From NCBI GenBank assembly GCA_035997045.1, contig DASYIY010000057.1:18310-82309 (forward strand): 64,000 bases of DNA. Direction: 5' to 3'. The position numbers and the translations under genes were made by a program. The notes under the pieces are model-generated. The model saw only the letters and a list, made by a program, of their open reading frames with translations. It searched no databases and had not been told where the DNA came from. Positions 17,499 to 25,874 of the stretch are shown here, piece by piece (the first letter of the stretch is position 1; every line of letters begins with the position of its first letter). Source of the stretch: VRUE01 sp035997045 (GTDB taxonomy: Bacteria > Actinomycetota > Thermoleophilia > Solirubrobacterales > 70-9).

Positions 17499-18116
17499 CT
17501 ACCCGCGTGCGCCGTCGTCGATCTGCACCGGGTAGCCGGCGCGCAGGGCGGCGACGGTCGAGGGCGGCGTGATCGCCTCCGCGGTCCCTCGCCTGGGTCG
17601 GGCACGACGCTCCCCGTATCCCTCGTGCGTCCACTCGCTGAGCCGATCGCCGACGACCACGGCGGGGGCGCCGTCGAAGAGGACGATTGCGCCGTCCGGC
17701 AGCTCCGCCCAGGGCAGCCGGTGAGTGCGGCGGCGGTGAGTCCCGCGCACGATGCGCTCGCCGTGCAGCTGCCGGTTGACCTGCTTCGCCGAAGGTATAG
17801 CGACCCCCAGCCCGTCGGCCCAAGCGGCGCGGTAGGCGTCGTAGCTCTCGCGCCTGCACTCCGCGCAGGGGCGGTGCCCGGCGGCGAAGGCGACCGCCTC
17901 GTCGTGGAAGAAGAGGAACGTGTAGTGGTGCGGCTGCCATTGCTCGCGCCAGCGGCCGCGGAACTCGAGGGCGCAGACGATCCAGAGATCGCTGGCGTGG
18001 AAGCGGACGATCTCCCTGTCGCGGTGAAGGATGCCGCGGTTGCCAGTCCAGGCTCCCCGCAGCGGGATCGCCTCGATCTCGCCCAGCGGCGTGACGCGAT
18101 TGCGGGCCGGTGTCAC
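17499..18116 (-). CDS. Conserved hypothetical protein with zinc-ribbon-like CxxC
   Basis: A product of 205 residues from GTG at 18116; an ATG at 18266 would add 50 residues of low quality. The sequence RNRVTPLGEIEAIPLRGAW followed by GNRGILHRDREI and a FFHDEAVAFAAGHRPCAECR motif is typical of a widespread uncharacterised actinobacterial and proteobacterial family: a beta-rich N-terminus, a helix with PCAECRR (Cys-x-x-Cys), then a C-terminal half with LPDGAIVLFDG and WTHEGYG. There is no signal peptide. Function unknown; the single CxxC may bind metal. Confidence 0.75.
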   Translation of the reverse strand: MTPARNRVTPLGEIEAIPLRGAWTGNRGILHRDREIVRFHASDLWIVCALEFRGRWREQWQPHHYTFLFFHDEAVAFAAGHRPCAECRRESYDAYRAAWADGLGVAIPSAKQVNRQLHGERIVRGTHRRRTHRLPWAELPDGAIVLFDGAPAVVVGDRLSEWTHEGYGERRARPRRGTAEAITPPSTVAALRAGYPVQIDDGARG

Positions 18117-18343
18117 GCTTGAACGGTAGACGCAGCTTCCTCGCCGAACGTCCTTGTGGCGGTCGATCGGCGAGAGGCGATTCGCACGGCGGCGCCGAGA
18201 CGCCTCGAGGGTGGCCCGATGAAGTCGAGGACACCTACTATCGACTTCGCTTGGCTCCAGGTTCATATATGGATGCCCGACGCTCCGCGCTGATGCTCGC
18301 TCCCAAAGGCGCGATTGACCAATCGATCCGAGGACCGCATCGG

Positions 18344-20569
18344 ATGGCCACGAGGGGGTATGAGGATGTAGTGCTCCGCCTGCCCTGGATCCTCGCCGGC
18401 CTCCTGTCGGCCGTTCTCGCACTCGCCCTGCCGGCTGCGCAGGCGGCGCCGATCCCCATCGGCTCTCCCAGCTGCGCCGAAGGCCCGCAGCGGGTCGGCG
18501 ATTCGATCGAGGGCACACCCTGCGCCGACACGATCGTCGTCCCGGCCGGGGTCGCCTCGGTCAGCGGCGGCGGGGGCAACGACACGATCGTGCCCGGGCC
18601 GATCTCCGCTGCCGTCTCCTCTTGCCCGTCCGGTTGCCGGCTCGGCGTCGGCAGTCAGACTTTCGAAGGCGGCCCGGGCGACGACATCGTCTTTGGCGAG
18701 CGCGGCAACGACACGCTGCTCGGCGGCGGTGGCAACGACAAGCTCTTCGGCGGCCCCGGCGACGACCTCGTCCGCGGCGGCCCCGGCGACGACCTGCTCG
18801 TCGGCGGCTTCGGCGCCGACACGGTCGACGGCGAAGAAGGCAACGACTACATCCGCGGCGACGCGACGATCGACCACCTGCGCGACTCCGGCCAGGTGCC
18901 GGGGGAAGTCGACACCCTCAGCTACTCGACCGGGATCAGCCCCGGCTTCACCAAGTCCATAGGCAATCTTGGCTTCCCGAAAAACGATGAAGAAGGGCGG
19001 GGCGTCTACCTCGACCTGACCAAACTCGAAGAAAACGGCGACAACGGCGTGGCGCCGAACGGCGGAGGAGTCGACGACGTCGAGGGCATCGATTTCGAGC
19101 GGATCGTCGGCAGTCCGTTCTCGGACTACATAAAGGGATCGAAGGCGGGGCAGACAATCTACGGCGGCGGCGGCGCCGACGTGCTCGAAGGGGGCGGCGC
19201 CGAAACCACTCTGAACGGCGGCGCCGACGGCGACGACTGCGTTGGCGGCGCGACCACGTCGGGGTGCGAGAAGACGAAAGGCAACGAACCGGTCGCCACG
19301 CGCAACCCGGCCGAAGTCAGCGTCGGCTCGATGACCGAAGGCGCAGCCGGCTACACGGAGCTCTACCTGCTTGGCAGCAGTGGCAACGACAACCTGACGG
19401 TCGATCCGACCGGCGGGGCGGCGGGCCAAGCGGTGACCATGCACCTGGGCGGCGGCAGCACCTTTCAGGCTCCCCCGATCGCCTCGGATTGCACCCTGCA
19501 GAACAGCAATACCACCGCGGTCTGCACGCTGACCGGGCCGCTCGACTCGCTTCTCGTCGCCGGCATGAGTGGTGCCGACAAAATCCAGGCCGAAGGGTTG
19601 CCGGGGCCGAGCACGCTGATCGCGCTTGGCGGCGAAGGCAACGACGAAATCTTCACCGGCAACGAAAGCGACGACACCCTCGTTGACGGGCCGGGAAACG
19701 ACACCCTGCACGCCGGCGGTGGCGACGACGCCGTTGTCGGCAACTCGGGCCAGAACGTCCTCTTTGGCGATGCCGGCAACGACCTCTTCCTCTCCAACTC
19801 GGTCTGCGAAGGCGCGACGATCGAAGGCGGCGATGGCCGCGACAACGCTTCCTGGGCGAAGTTCAAGGAAGGGGTGGGCGCCAATCTCGAAAGCAAACAG
19901 GTGGGACATCCGGGCGCGGCGGGGACGCCGAGCTGCCCGAGCGGCACGCTCGGCTCGCTACACGGCGTCGAGGACCTCGAGGGCAGCGGCTCTCCGGACA
20001 CCCTCTATGGCGACGGCGGTCCCAACCAGCTGCTCGGCCACGAAGGCGCCGACACCTACCGCTCGGCCGCTGGCGAAGACCTGATCCTTGCCAACGCCGC
20101 CGATGCCGACGCGGCGATCGACTGCGGCGCCGACACCGACATCGCGATCGTCGACTTTGCCAGATTCGGCGACCCGTCTCCGGTCGAATGCGAGAGGGTG
20201 ATCGAAGCCGCCAAAGACAACTTCAGCCTGCCGCCGCTCGAGCCGCCGCTGCCGCCCGAATCGCCACCGAAACCGCGCCTCGACACCAAGGCACCGCGGA
20301 CGCGCCTCGGCGCCCACCCGCCCAGGCTGCTGAGGACGGCGTTCGGCCACCGCCGCGTCGTCTTCCGCTTCTCCTCCAGCGAGGCCGGTTCGCACTTCAG
20401 CTGCCGCATCGACGGCAGGCCCTTCCGCGTCTGCACTTCGCCGCGCGCCTACGCGGTCGGTCCGGGCCGCCACACCTTCCGCGTCGTCGCCGCCGACCAG
20501 GCGGGCAACGTCGACCGCACGCCAGCCGTGTTCCATTTTCGGGTCGAGACGCGGCCGCGGTCCCACTGA
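18344..20569 (+). CDS. Secreted RTX-like calcium-binding repeat protein
   Basis: A protein of 741 residues. ATG at 18344 follows GAGGA at 9 bases; a GTG at 18371 would give a shorter signal peptide. Signal peptide core is LRLPWILAGLLSAVLALALP, cleavage after AQA. Residues about 105-175 carry nonapeptide repeats GGxGxDxLx/U (GGPGDDLVRGGPGDDLLVGG), with more near residues 265-295, 425-475 and 555-585, as in hemolysin-type Ca-binding parallel beta-rolls. No lipase, protease or secretion partner for type I export is present. The C-terminus (about 645-741) is a separate beta-sandwich with Cys pairs in FSCRIDGRPFRVCTSP and HTFRVVAADQAGNVD, a domain common in secreted proteins of this lineage. Export is expected by Sec. 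Confidence 0.85.
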   Translation: MATRGYEDVVLRLPWILAGLLSAVLALALPAAQAAPIPIGSPSCAEGPQRVGDSIEGTPCADTIVVPAGVASVSGGGGNDTIVPGPISAAVSSCPSGCRLGVGSQTFEGGPGDDIVFGERGNDTLLGGGGNDKLFGGPGDDLVRGGPGDDLLVGGFGADTVDGEEGNDYIRGDATIDHLRDSGQVPGEVDTLSYSTGISPGFTKSIGNLGFPKNDEEGRGVYLDLTKLEENGDNGVAPNGGGVDDVEGIDFERIVGSPFSDYIKGSKAGQTIYGGGGADVLEGGGAETTLNGGADGDDCVGGATTSGCEKTKGNEPVATRNPAEVSVGSMTEGAAGYTELYLLGSSGNDNLTVDPTGGAAGQAVTMHLGGGSTFQAPPIASDCTLQNSNTTAVCTLTGPLDSLLVAGMSGADKIQAEGLPGPSTLIALGGEGNDEIFTGNESDDTLVDGPGNDTLHAGGGDDAVVGNSGQNVLFGDAGNDLFLSNSVCEGATIEGGDGRDNASWAKFKEGVGANLESKQVGHPGAAGTPSCPSGTLGSLHGVEDLEGSGSPDTLYGDGGPNQLLGHEGADTYRSAAGEDLILANAADADAAIDCGADTDIAIVDFARFGDPSPVECERVIEAAKDNFSLPPLEPPLPPESPPKPRLDTKAPRTRLGAHPPRLLRTAFGHRRVVFRFSSSEAGSHFSCRIDGRPFRVCTSPRAYAVGPGRHTFRVVAADQAGNVDRTPAVFHFRVETRPRSH

Positions 20570-20640
20570 CGGCGCCCGCTCAGCTGGCATTTAGACGATC
20601 CCTCTAGCCTGTTTGGCCGACGATCTCGTCTCGCCCAGTC

Positions 20641-21693
20641 ATGGATTCGATCCCTCCACCTTCCCCTGCTCGCCCTTACTGGCGGGACTCGGTCGCTCGG
20701 CACGAGCAGTCCTCGCTGCGCCACGGCCTGCTCGACGTGTGCACGTCGGTGCTGCCCTACCTGGCGCTGAGCGTGGCGATGTATCTCTGCCTCAGCATCT
20801 CGGTTTGGATTTCTCTCGCCCTCGCGGTCCCGGCGGCAGGTTTCCTCCTGCGCACCTTCGTCGTCTTCCACGACTGCGCCCACGGATCGTTCCTGCGCAG
20901 CAAGCGGGCCAACCTGTGGCTTGGCCGTTTCACCGGGCTGCTCGTCTTCCAGCCATTCGGGAACTGGCGCCACAACCACGCCATTCACCACGGCACCGCG
21001 GGCGATCTTGACCGCCGCGGCACCGGCGACGTGCCGACGCTCACCGTCGAGGAGTACCTGTCCCGTCCCTGGAAAGCTCGGTTGGCCTACCGGCTGTTTC
21101 GCAATCCGCTGGTGATGTTCGGCATCGGCCCGATTTGGTCGCTGATGATCGGCCCCCGCATCTGGTCGACCAAGATGCGCCCGCGGCAGCGCCGCAGCGT
21201 GCTCGCCACAAACCTCGCCCTGGCGATCGTCATTGGGGCGATCGTCTGGCTCGCCGGCCTCGAAGCCTGGTTGCTGGTCCAGATGCCGATCGCGATCCTG
21301 GCGGGCACGATGGGCGTCTTCCTCTTCTACGTCCAGCACCAGTTCGAGGATGTCTACTGGGAGAACTCGGAGGACTGGGATTACGCCGATGCCGCCCTGC
21401 AGGGCAGTTCCTATCTGAAGCTGCCGAAGCTGCTCCAGTTCTTCAGCGGCAATATCGGCCTCCACCACGTCCATCACCTCAGCGCCAAGATCCCCAACTA
21501 CAACCTGCAGTGCGCCCATGACGAGAACGCGATCTTCCATGACGTCCCGGTGCTGAGCGTTCTCGACGGCTTGCGCTCGGTCCGGCTGAAGGTGATCGAT
21601 CCGGCCAGCGGACGGTTGCTGACCTGGAGGCAGGTGAAGGCCTTTGCCGAGGTCCCGCTGCTGTCCGAGGCCGGCGCCGCCCGCCTCAACTGA
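20641..21693 (+). CDS. Membrane fatty acid desaturase
   Basis: The product has 350 residues, the usual size. The three di-iron histidine clusters are complete: HDCAH (His77, His81), HNHAIHH (His111-His117) and HHVHH (His275-His279). Hydrophobic pairs lie before the first cluster (about 35-70) and between the second and third (about 150-225). The order and spacing match acyl-lipid delta-12/omega-6 type desaturases, which insert a double bond in membrane lipid acyl chains using O2 and an electron donor. No ferredoxin or reductase gene is adjacent. It starts at ATG and stands alone. Confidence 0.92.
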   Translation: MDSIPPPSPARPYWRDSVARHEQSSLRHGLLDVCTSVLPYLALSVAMYLCLSISVWISLALAVPAAGFLLRTFVVFHDCAHGSFLRSKRANLWLGRFTGLLVFQPFGNWRHNHAIHHGTAGDLDRRGTGDVPTLTVEEYLSRPWKARLAYRLFRNPLVMFGIGPIWSLMIGPRIWSTKMRPRQRRSVLATNLALAIVIGAIVWLAGLEAWLLVQMPIAILAGTMGVFLFYVQHQFEDVYWENSEDWDYADAALQGSSYLKLPKLLQFFSGNIGLHHVHHLSAKIPNYNLQCAHDENAIFHDVPVLSVLDGLRSVRLKVIDPASGRLLTWRQVKAFAEVPLLSEAGAARLN

Positions 21694-21744
21694 GCGACTC
21701 TTTCGCGGGGTGGATCGCCGGTAGCCTGCGGGGACGCGGACTCA

Positions 21745-22500
21745 ATGGCCAAGCGAGCAAAAGCCGAGGCAGCAGTGCGGGCGCTCGTGCGGGGCGAGGT
21801 GCAGGGCGTCGGCTTCCGCGACGCGGCGACCGTGCATGCCCGCCGGCTCGGCGCGATGGGCTGGGTGCGCAACGGCGAGGACGGCGAGGTGCTCGTGCAT
21901 GCCGAGGGCCCCGAGGCAGCGGTCGAAGGGCTGGTCTCGTTCCTCAACGAGGGGCCGCCGGCCGCGCGGGTCGTCGAGGTGAGGACCGAGGACGTCAAGG
22001 CAGAGGGCCACGAGCAGTTCGCGATCCGCGGGGTCAGCGCTGGCGCCTTCGTCGTCCAGGAGCACGCCGCCACCGCCCACCACTTCGATCTGCGCCTGGA
22101 GGTCGACGGAGCGATGCGCTCCTGGGCGGTTCCAAAGGGCCCCTCGATGGACCCGGCCGTAAAGCGCCTCGCGGTGCAGGTCGAGGACCACGCGATCTCC
22201 CACAACAGCTTCGAGGGCCCGACCGAGAATGGTGGCGTGATCGTCTGGGACCGCGGCCACTACGAGCAGGGCGGCCGGGTTGCCTGGCCGGAGGCGCTCG
22301 ATCGCGGCCACGCCGTCTTCGTCCTGCACGGCGAGAAGCTGCGCGGCGGCTTCGCCCTGCAGCGCACCCGGCCCGGTGAGAAGCCGCAGTGGCTGCTGAT
22401 CAAGCGCCGCGACGAGCAGGCGCGGCCGGGCTCGGACGTGGTTGCCGAGCAACCGCAATCGGCGATCAGCGGCGCCACGCTCGAACAACTCTCCAGCTGA
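21745..22500 (+). CDS. Acylphosphatase fused to a LigD-type 3'-phosphoesterase domain
   Basis: A protein of 251 residues with two domains. Residues about 8-95 are an acylphosphatase: RGEVQGVGFRDAATVHA with catalytic Arg25 and MGWVRNGEDGEV with Asn43, the 18-residue spacing of the classical enzymes. Residues about 97-235 are the polynucleotide 3'-phosphatase/phosphoesterase domain otherwise attached to DNA ligase D: FVVQEHAATAHHFDLRLEVDG gives the metal/catalytic residues His107, His113, Asp115 and Glu119; WAVPKGPSMDP, KRLAVQVEDH and VIVWDRGHY are the other family motifs. The join has almost no linker. Known LigD-PE trims 3' ends in NHEJ. No ligase, polymerase or Ku gene lies near. The fusion is either a rare architecture or an NHEJ accessory; both active sites look intact. 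Confidence 0.88.
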   Translation: MAKRAKAEAAVRALVRGEVQGVGFRDAATVHARRLGAMGWVRNGEDGEVLVHAEGPEAAVEGLVSFLNEGPPAARVVEVRTEDVKAEGHEQFAIRGVSAGAFVVQEHAATAHHFDLRLEVDGAMRSWAVPKGPSMDPAVKRLAVQVEDHAISHNSFEGPTENGGVIVWDRGHYEQGGRVAWPEALDRGHAVFVLHGEKLRGGFALQRTRPGEKPQWLLIKRRDEQARPGSDVVAEQPQSAISGATLEQLSS

Positions 22501-22589
22501 TCGCCCGCGGGTTCGGCATCGCAGGACGGTAGCTGTCCAAGACCAACCCATTGCTCCTAGGGAGACCCGAGCAGGACCTGAGCGAGGAA

Positions 22590-22618
22590 GCCGGCGGCAC
22601 CGCGGCGGTGCCGCCGGC
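22590..22618. terminator. GC-rich hairpin between convergent genes
   Basis: Perfect 12-bp inverted repeat (22590-22601 and 22607-22618, arms GCCGGCGGCACC) with a 5-nt loop. It lies between the phosphoesterase fusion gene and the YciE-like gene, which converge, so it can act on both; no U-tract is seen. Confidence 0.6.
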
Positions 22619-22624
22619 TGCGGC

Positions 22625-23227
22625 CTAACGGCCTTTGCGTTTCTGCGGTTTCCTCGACCCGGAAGCGGCAGCTTTGCGTTTGCCAGGCGAGGCTTTTTTG
22701 GACGGCGCCCGGCGCTGCGCGGCCGGCACGTCCTCGATCGCAACGGCGTTGGAGAGCGACTTGATCTGACCCTCGAGGAATTTCGCCATCCGTTCCTCCT
22801 CGCGGCGGATGTCGCGGGCAAGTTTGGCGGTCTCTTTGTCATTCACCTTTTTGGCGAAGGTCTCGATCGCCAGGTAGGTGGAGATCTCCTCGTGCTCGCT
22901 GAAGTACTCGGTCTTGGCGTTCTTCAGCATCTTCTCCTGCTCGCCGCTGCCGCGAATCATGTGCATCGGGCCCTTCGCCACCGCCGTTGCCTTGGCGACA
23001 ACGCTCTGGAGCGCGTGCCCACCGCCGCCCAGTTTCTTGATCCGTCGCTCGAGCGACTTGGCGTGCCCTTTGGTCTCTCTCAGGTGCTCTTTCAGCCGTT
23101 TTTTGTAGGGCGCCTTCGTGGTCATCGCGATGTGCACCTCGAGGGCGGTTTCCAACTCCTTCTCCTTGCCGTACGCCTCGTTGAGGTACTGGACCAGCTT
23201 TGCATCGCGCTCGTTCAAATCAGCCAT
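22625..23227 (-). CDS. YciE/YciF-like ferritin-fold (DUF892) protein with basic tail
   Basis: A product of 200 residues. Residues 1-150 are helical with the DUF892 layout: EAYGKEKELETAL, LRETKGHAKSLERRIKKLG, then AKTEYFSEHEEISTYLA and REEERMAKFLEG, giving repeated Glu/His pairs of a ferritin-like di-metal site. Residues about 165-200 form a Lys/Arg/Ser/Ala-rich tail of the kind that binds DNA. DUF892 proteins are stress-induced in other bacteria and some are ferroxidases. The tail suggests a DNA-protecting role, which is inference. Codons for Lys are frequent, consistent with the basic tail rather than with transfer. Confidence 0.85.
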   Translation of the reverse strand: MADLNERDAKLVQYLNEAYGKEKELETALEVHIAMTTKAPYKKRLKEHLRETKGHAKSLERRIKKLGGGGHALQSVVAKATAVAKGPMHMIRGSGEQEKMLKNAKTEYFSEHEEISTYLAIETFAKKVNDKETAKLARDIRREEERMAKFLEGQIKSLSNAVAIEDVPAAQRRAPSKKASPGKRKAAASGSRKPQKRKGR

Positions 23228-23349
23228 CTAGCCTCTTTCTCGAGATCACAGGGGACCAGCTCGGATACCCGATGGTGGAGTTCCTAAGCTCATGGCCTCG
23301 CGGCGAAATGTTGCGCCACCGAATGCACCGTCGATATCGTCTGCGCGCA

Positions 23350-23985
23350 ATGCCAACGGTCGACGAGTTGACGGTTGCCGACGCGCCGGAGTCGTGGTCG
23401 GCGCTCGGATTCGCGCTCAATGGCGATATCTGTGTGATCGGCGACCTGCGGATTCGCCTGGCGGGTCCTGATGCTGGTAAGGGGTTGGTCGGCTGGTCGT
23501 TGCGCGATGTCGAGACGACGGAGCTCGACGGGATGCCGACGGCGCGGTCCGATCGGCCGCTACCGAGCGAGCGGCCGGAGCATTCCAACCGGATCTCCGT
23601 CCTCGATCACATCGTCGCGATTACGCCTGCTCTCGACCGCACCGTCGCCGCGCTGGAGGCCGCCGGGCTCGACCTGCGGCGCATCCGCGAGGAGCCGACC
23701 CCGGCCGGGGCTCCCCGGCAGGCGTTCTTCCGCCTTGGGCCGACCATCCTCGAGGTGGTGCAAGAGCCCGCCGAGGCGACCGAGCGTGCCAGCGGCGACC
23801 GTCCCGCCTTTTTCTGGGGACTCGCCTTCATCAGCTCGGACCTGGATGCGACCGTCGCCGCGCTCGGAGATCGGGTCAGCGAGATTCGCCCGGCGGTCCA
23901 GCCCGGGCGACGCATCGCCACCCTTCGCCGTTCCGCGGACCTCACCGTCCCGGTTGCGCTGATGACGCCACCGCCGGGTAGGTGA
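23350..23985 (+). CDS. Glyoxalase/VOC-like hypothetical protein
   Basis: A product of 211 residues from the ATG at 23350. The first 90 residues (TVADAPESWSALGF, ICVIGDLRIRLAG) and the second part (ISVLDHIVAITPALDRTVAALEAAGLDLRRI) have the beta-alpha-beta pattern of vicinal oxygen chelate paralogous modules; the C-terminal RQAFFRLGPTILEVVQEP and FISSDLDATVAALGDRVSEI support this. Only one of the usual metal ligands (His in LDHIVAI, Glu in ILEVV) pairs clearly, so metal binding is likely but weakly supported. Its last codon overlaps the GTGA before the next gene, so the two are cotranscribed. Confidence 0.72.
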   Translation: MPTVDELTVADAPESWSALGFALNGDICVIGDLRIRLAGPDAGKGLVGWSLRDVETTELDGMPTARSDRPLPSERPEHSNRISVLDHIVAITPALDRTVAALEAAGLDLRRIREEPTPAGAPRQAFFRLGPTILEVVQEPAEATERASGDRPAFFWGLAFISSDLDATVAALGDRVSEIRPAVQPGRRIATLRRSADLTVPVALMTPPPGR

Positions 23986-23990
23986 CAGGT

Positions 23991-24554
23991 ATGACGCGGA
24001 AGGTCATCTATTCGATGGGCGTGTCGCTCGACGGCTTCATCGCCGGCCCGAATGGCGAGATCGACTGGTCGGTGCCGGACGAGGAGCTGCACCGGTTCCA
24101 CAATCAGCAGGCACGGGAGATCGGCGCACACTTCTGCGGGCGCCGCCTCTACGAGGTGATGGTCTACTGGGAGACCGCCGGCGAGAACCCGTCGATCTCG
24201 GAGTTCGAGCTCGAGTTCGCGCAGATCTGGCAGGCGATGCCGAAGATCCTTTTCTCGAACACTCTCGAGACGGTCGAGGGTAACGCGCGGCTGGCCGGGG
24301 ACAGTGTTGCCGAGGAGGTCGCCAGGCTGAAGGAGCAACCCGGCAAGGACCTGGCCGTCGGCGGCGCCGGCCTCGCATCGACCTTTATCGAGCAAGGCCT
24401 GGTCGACGAGTTCCGTCTTTTCATCAGCCCGGTCGTGCTGGGTAGGGGTATCCCTTACTTCCCATCTCTGGACGAGCGGATCGAGCTGGAGCTGATGGAG
24501 ACGCGGACGTTTGGCTCTCGGGTTGTCTACCTTCGCTACCAGCGTGTTACTTAG
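23991..24554 (+). CDS. RibD-C/dihydrofolate-reductase-like protein
   Basis: A product of 187 residues from ATG at 23991 (a GTG three codons upstream overlaps the previous stop as GTGA; AGGTGA then serves as ribosome site). Motifs: VIYSMGVSLDGFIAGPNGEI at the start, HFCGRRLYEVMVYW, DLAVGGAGLASTFIEQGLVDE and the closing LFISPVVLGRGIPYF, the pattern of RibD C-terminal reductase-like proteins found in many actinobacteria. They bind NADPH but the substrate is generally unknown and not folate. It converges with the DUF488 gene with an 8-bp overlap. Confidence 0.9.
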   Translation: MTRKVIYSMGVSLDGFIAGPNGEIDWSVPDEELHRFHNQQAREIGAHFCGRRLYEVMVYWETAGENPSISEFELEFAQIWQAMPKILFSNTLETVEGNARLAGDSVAEEVARLKEQPGKDLAVGGAGLASTFIEQGLVDEFRLFISPVVLGRGIPYFPSLDERIELELMETRTFGSRVVYLRYQRVT

Positions 24555-25029
24555 GGCCTAGGTGCTCGACGCTGAAGTTACAGTCACGCTCCAGGCGGTC
24601 CGCGATCAGTGAGCGGTGGCAGGCTTCGGCGTCTCGCTCGACACAGAGCAGGGCGGCCGAGCTTGCGCCGATCCATTGCACCACCGGGCCGAGGTCGACG
24701 CGGTCGAGGATCTCCTCTTTGTAGCGGCGGGCGTATTCAGGGGCCAGAACGGTGCGGGACCGCTTGCCCTCGCCGAGCCTCGCGTCCTCCCCGTATTGAA
24801 GCTGGCGAAGCTCGGTGGTCGGTGCCAGCTCCTTCAGGTGGGTGTAGTTGACGCCCGCTTCCACCAGGGCTGCTTGAAGACGGCGCGCGTTCGCCCAGGC
24901 GTACTCGCTGCCCCGCACGCCCCGCCGCTGGCGCACGTCGAGCAGGAGATCGATCCCAGCATCGGCCAGGGCCTGAAGAAACGAGTCGCGGTCGAAGCCG
25001 TAGACGCCGATCGTCGCAATCGAGGCCAT
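24547..25029 (-). CDS. DUF488 family protein
   Basis: A product of 160 residues. It opens with IATIGVYGFDRDSFLQALAD, followed by LLLDVRQRRGVRGSEYAWAN (the DVR motif), YTHLKELAPT and near the end AALLCVERDAEACHRSLIAD, where Cys and His of the C-x-x-x-x-x-x-C-H-R motif are conserved in the family. The family is widespread and uncharacterised; it may bind nucleic acid or metal. The 3' end overlaps the RibD-C-like gene and the start lies 16 bp from the next minus-strand gene (an SDR). Confidence 0.85.
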   Translation of the reverse strand: MASIATIGVYGFDRDSFLQALADAGIDLLLDVRQRRGVRGSEYAWANARRLQAALVEAGVNYTHLKELAPTTELRQLQYGEDARLGEGKRSRTVLAPEYARRYKEEILDRVDLGPVVQWIGASSAALLCVERDAEACHRSLIADRLERDCNFSVEHLGPK

Positions 25030-25045
25030 GCCGCGGCGGCCGGCG

Positions 25046-25810
25046 CTAGCCCGTTTGCTCTGTGGGCCGGATCAGGATCTCGTTGAGGGAGACGTGCCAG
25101 GGGCGGGTGACCGCGTAGGCGATCGCGCCGGCGACGTCGGTGGCCTCAAGCGTCTTCATGTCGGTGAATCGGTCGCGCACCTGCTCGCGTACCCCGTCGC
25201 GGAGGTGGTCGGTCAGCTCGGTGTCGACGGCGCCGGGCTCGATGATCGTCGAGCGGATCTTGCGCTTGGCGAACTCCTGACGGAAGGACTCGCTGAAGGC
25301 ACCGACGCCGTGCTTGGTCAGGTTGTAGACGCCCGAGCCGGCACGGGCGATGCGGCCGGCGACGGAGCTGATGTTGACCACGTCGGCGCAGCCGCGCTCG
25401 GAATCTTCGACGGCCGAGAGCAGGTGGGGGAGGGCGGCGTGTGTGGTGTTGATCAGGCCCTTGAGGTTGAGGTCGATCATCCGGTCCCACTCCTCGGTGG
25501 GGGCGTCCTCGATCGGGCCGAGCAGCATCTGGCCGGCGTTGTTGACGACGATGTCGAGGCGGCCGAGCTCATCGACGGTGCGGTCGACCGCGGCCACCGC
25601 CTGCGCCTGGTCGGTGATGTCGGACTGGATCGCCAGGGCGGTGTGGCCCTCGCCGCCGATCTCCGAGGCCAGCCGCTCCAGCCGTTCGAGGCGGCGGGCC
25701 GCCACCGCGACTTTGGCTCCCTGGGCAGCCAGCGCCCGGGCCGTGGCCTCGCCGATGCCGCTGCTGGCGCCGGTGACCAGCGCGACTGTTCCCTCGAGTG
25801 AGTTGGCCAT
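25046..25810 (-). CDS. Short-chain dehydrogenase/reductase
   Basis: A product of 254 residues, classical SDR. The NAD(P) motif is VTGASSGIGEATARALA, followed by NNAGQML, catalytic Ser in VNISSVAG and the Tyr-x-x-x-Lys motif in YNLTKHGVGAF. The segment RSTIIEPGAVDTEL closes the substrate pocket. Motif ARRLERLERLA after strand 2 favours NADPH. It lies on the strand opposite to the SUMF1-like gene 65 bp away. The substrate is not predictable. Confidence 0.92.
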   Translation of the reverse strand: MANSLEGTVALVTGASSGIGEATARALAAQGAKVAVAARRLERLERLASEIGGEGHTALAIQSDITDQAQAVAAVDRTVDELGRLDIVVNNAGQMLLGPIEDAPTEEWDRMIDLNLKGLINTTHAALPHLLSAVEDSERGCADVVNISSVAGRIARAGSGVYNLTKHGVGAFSESFRQEFAKRKIRSTIIEPGAVDTELTDHLRDGVREQVRDRFTDMKTLEATDVAGAIAYAVTRPWHVSLNEILIRPTEQTG

Positions 25811-25874
25811 CTGTCAGTGGTCCTTTCGGTTGTGTTGCGCTCAAGCTTTCGACTACCCGGTCGATGAGCACAAA

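Noticed and set aside
18666..18880. Short regular repeats resembling a CRISPR-like or satellite array
   Set aside because: The repeats encode the GGxGxD nonapeptides of an RTX protein and have no spacers.
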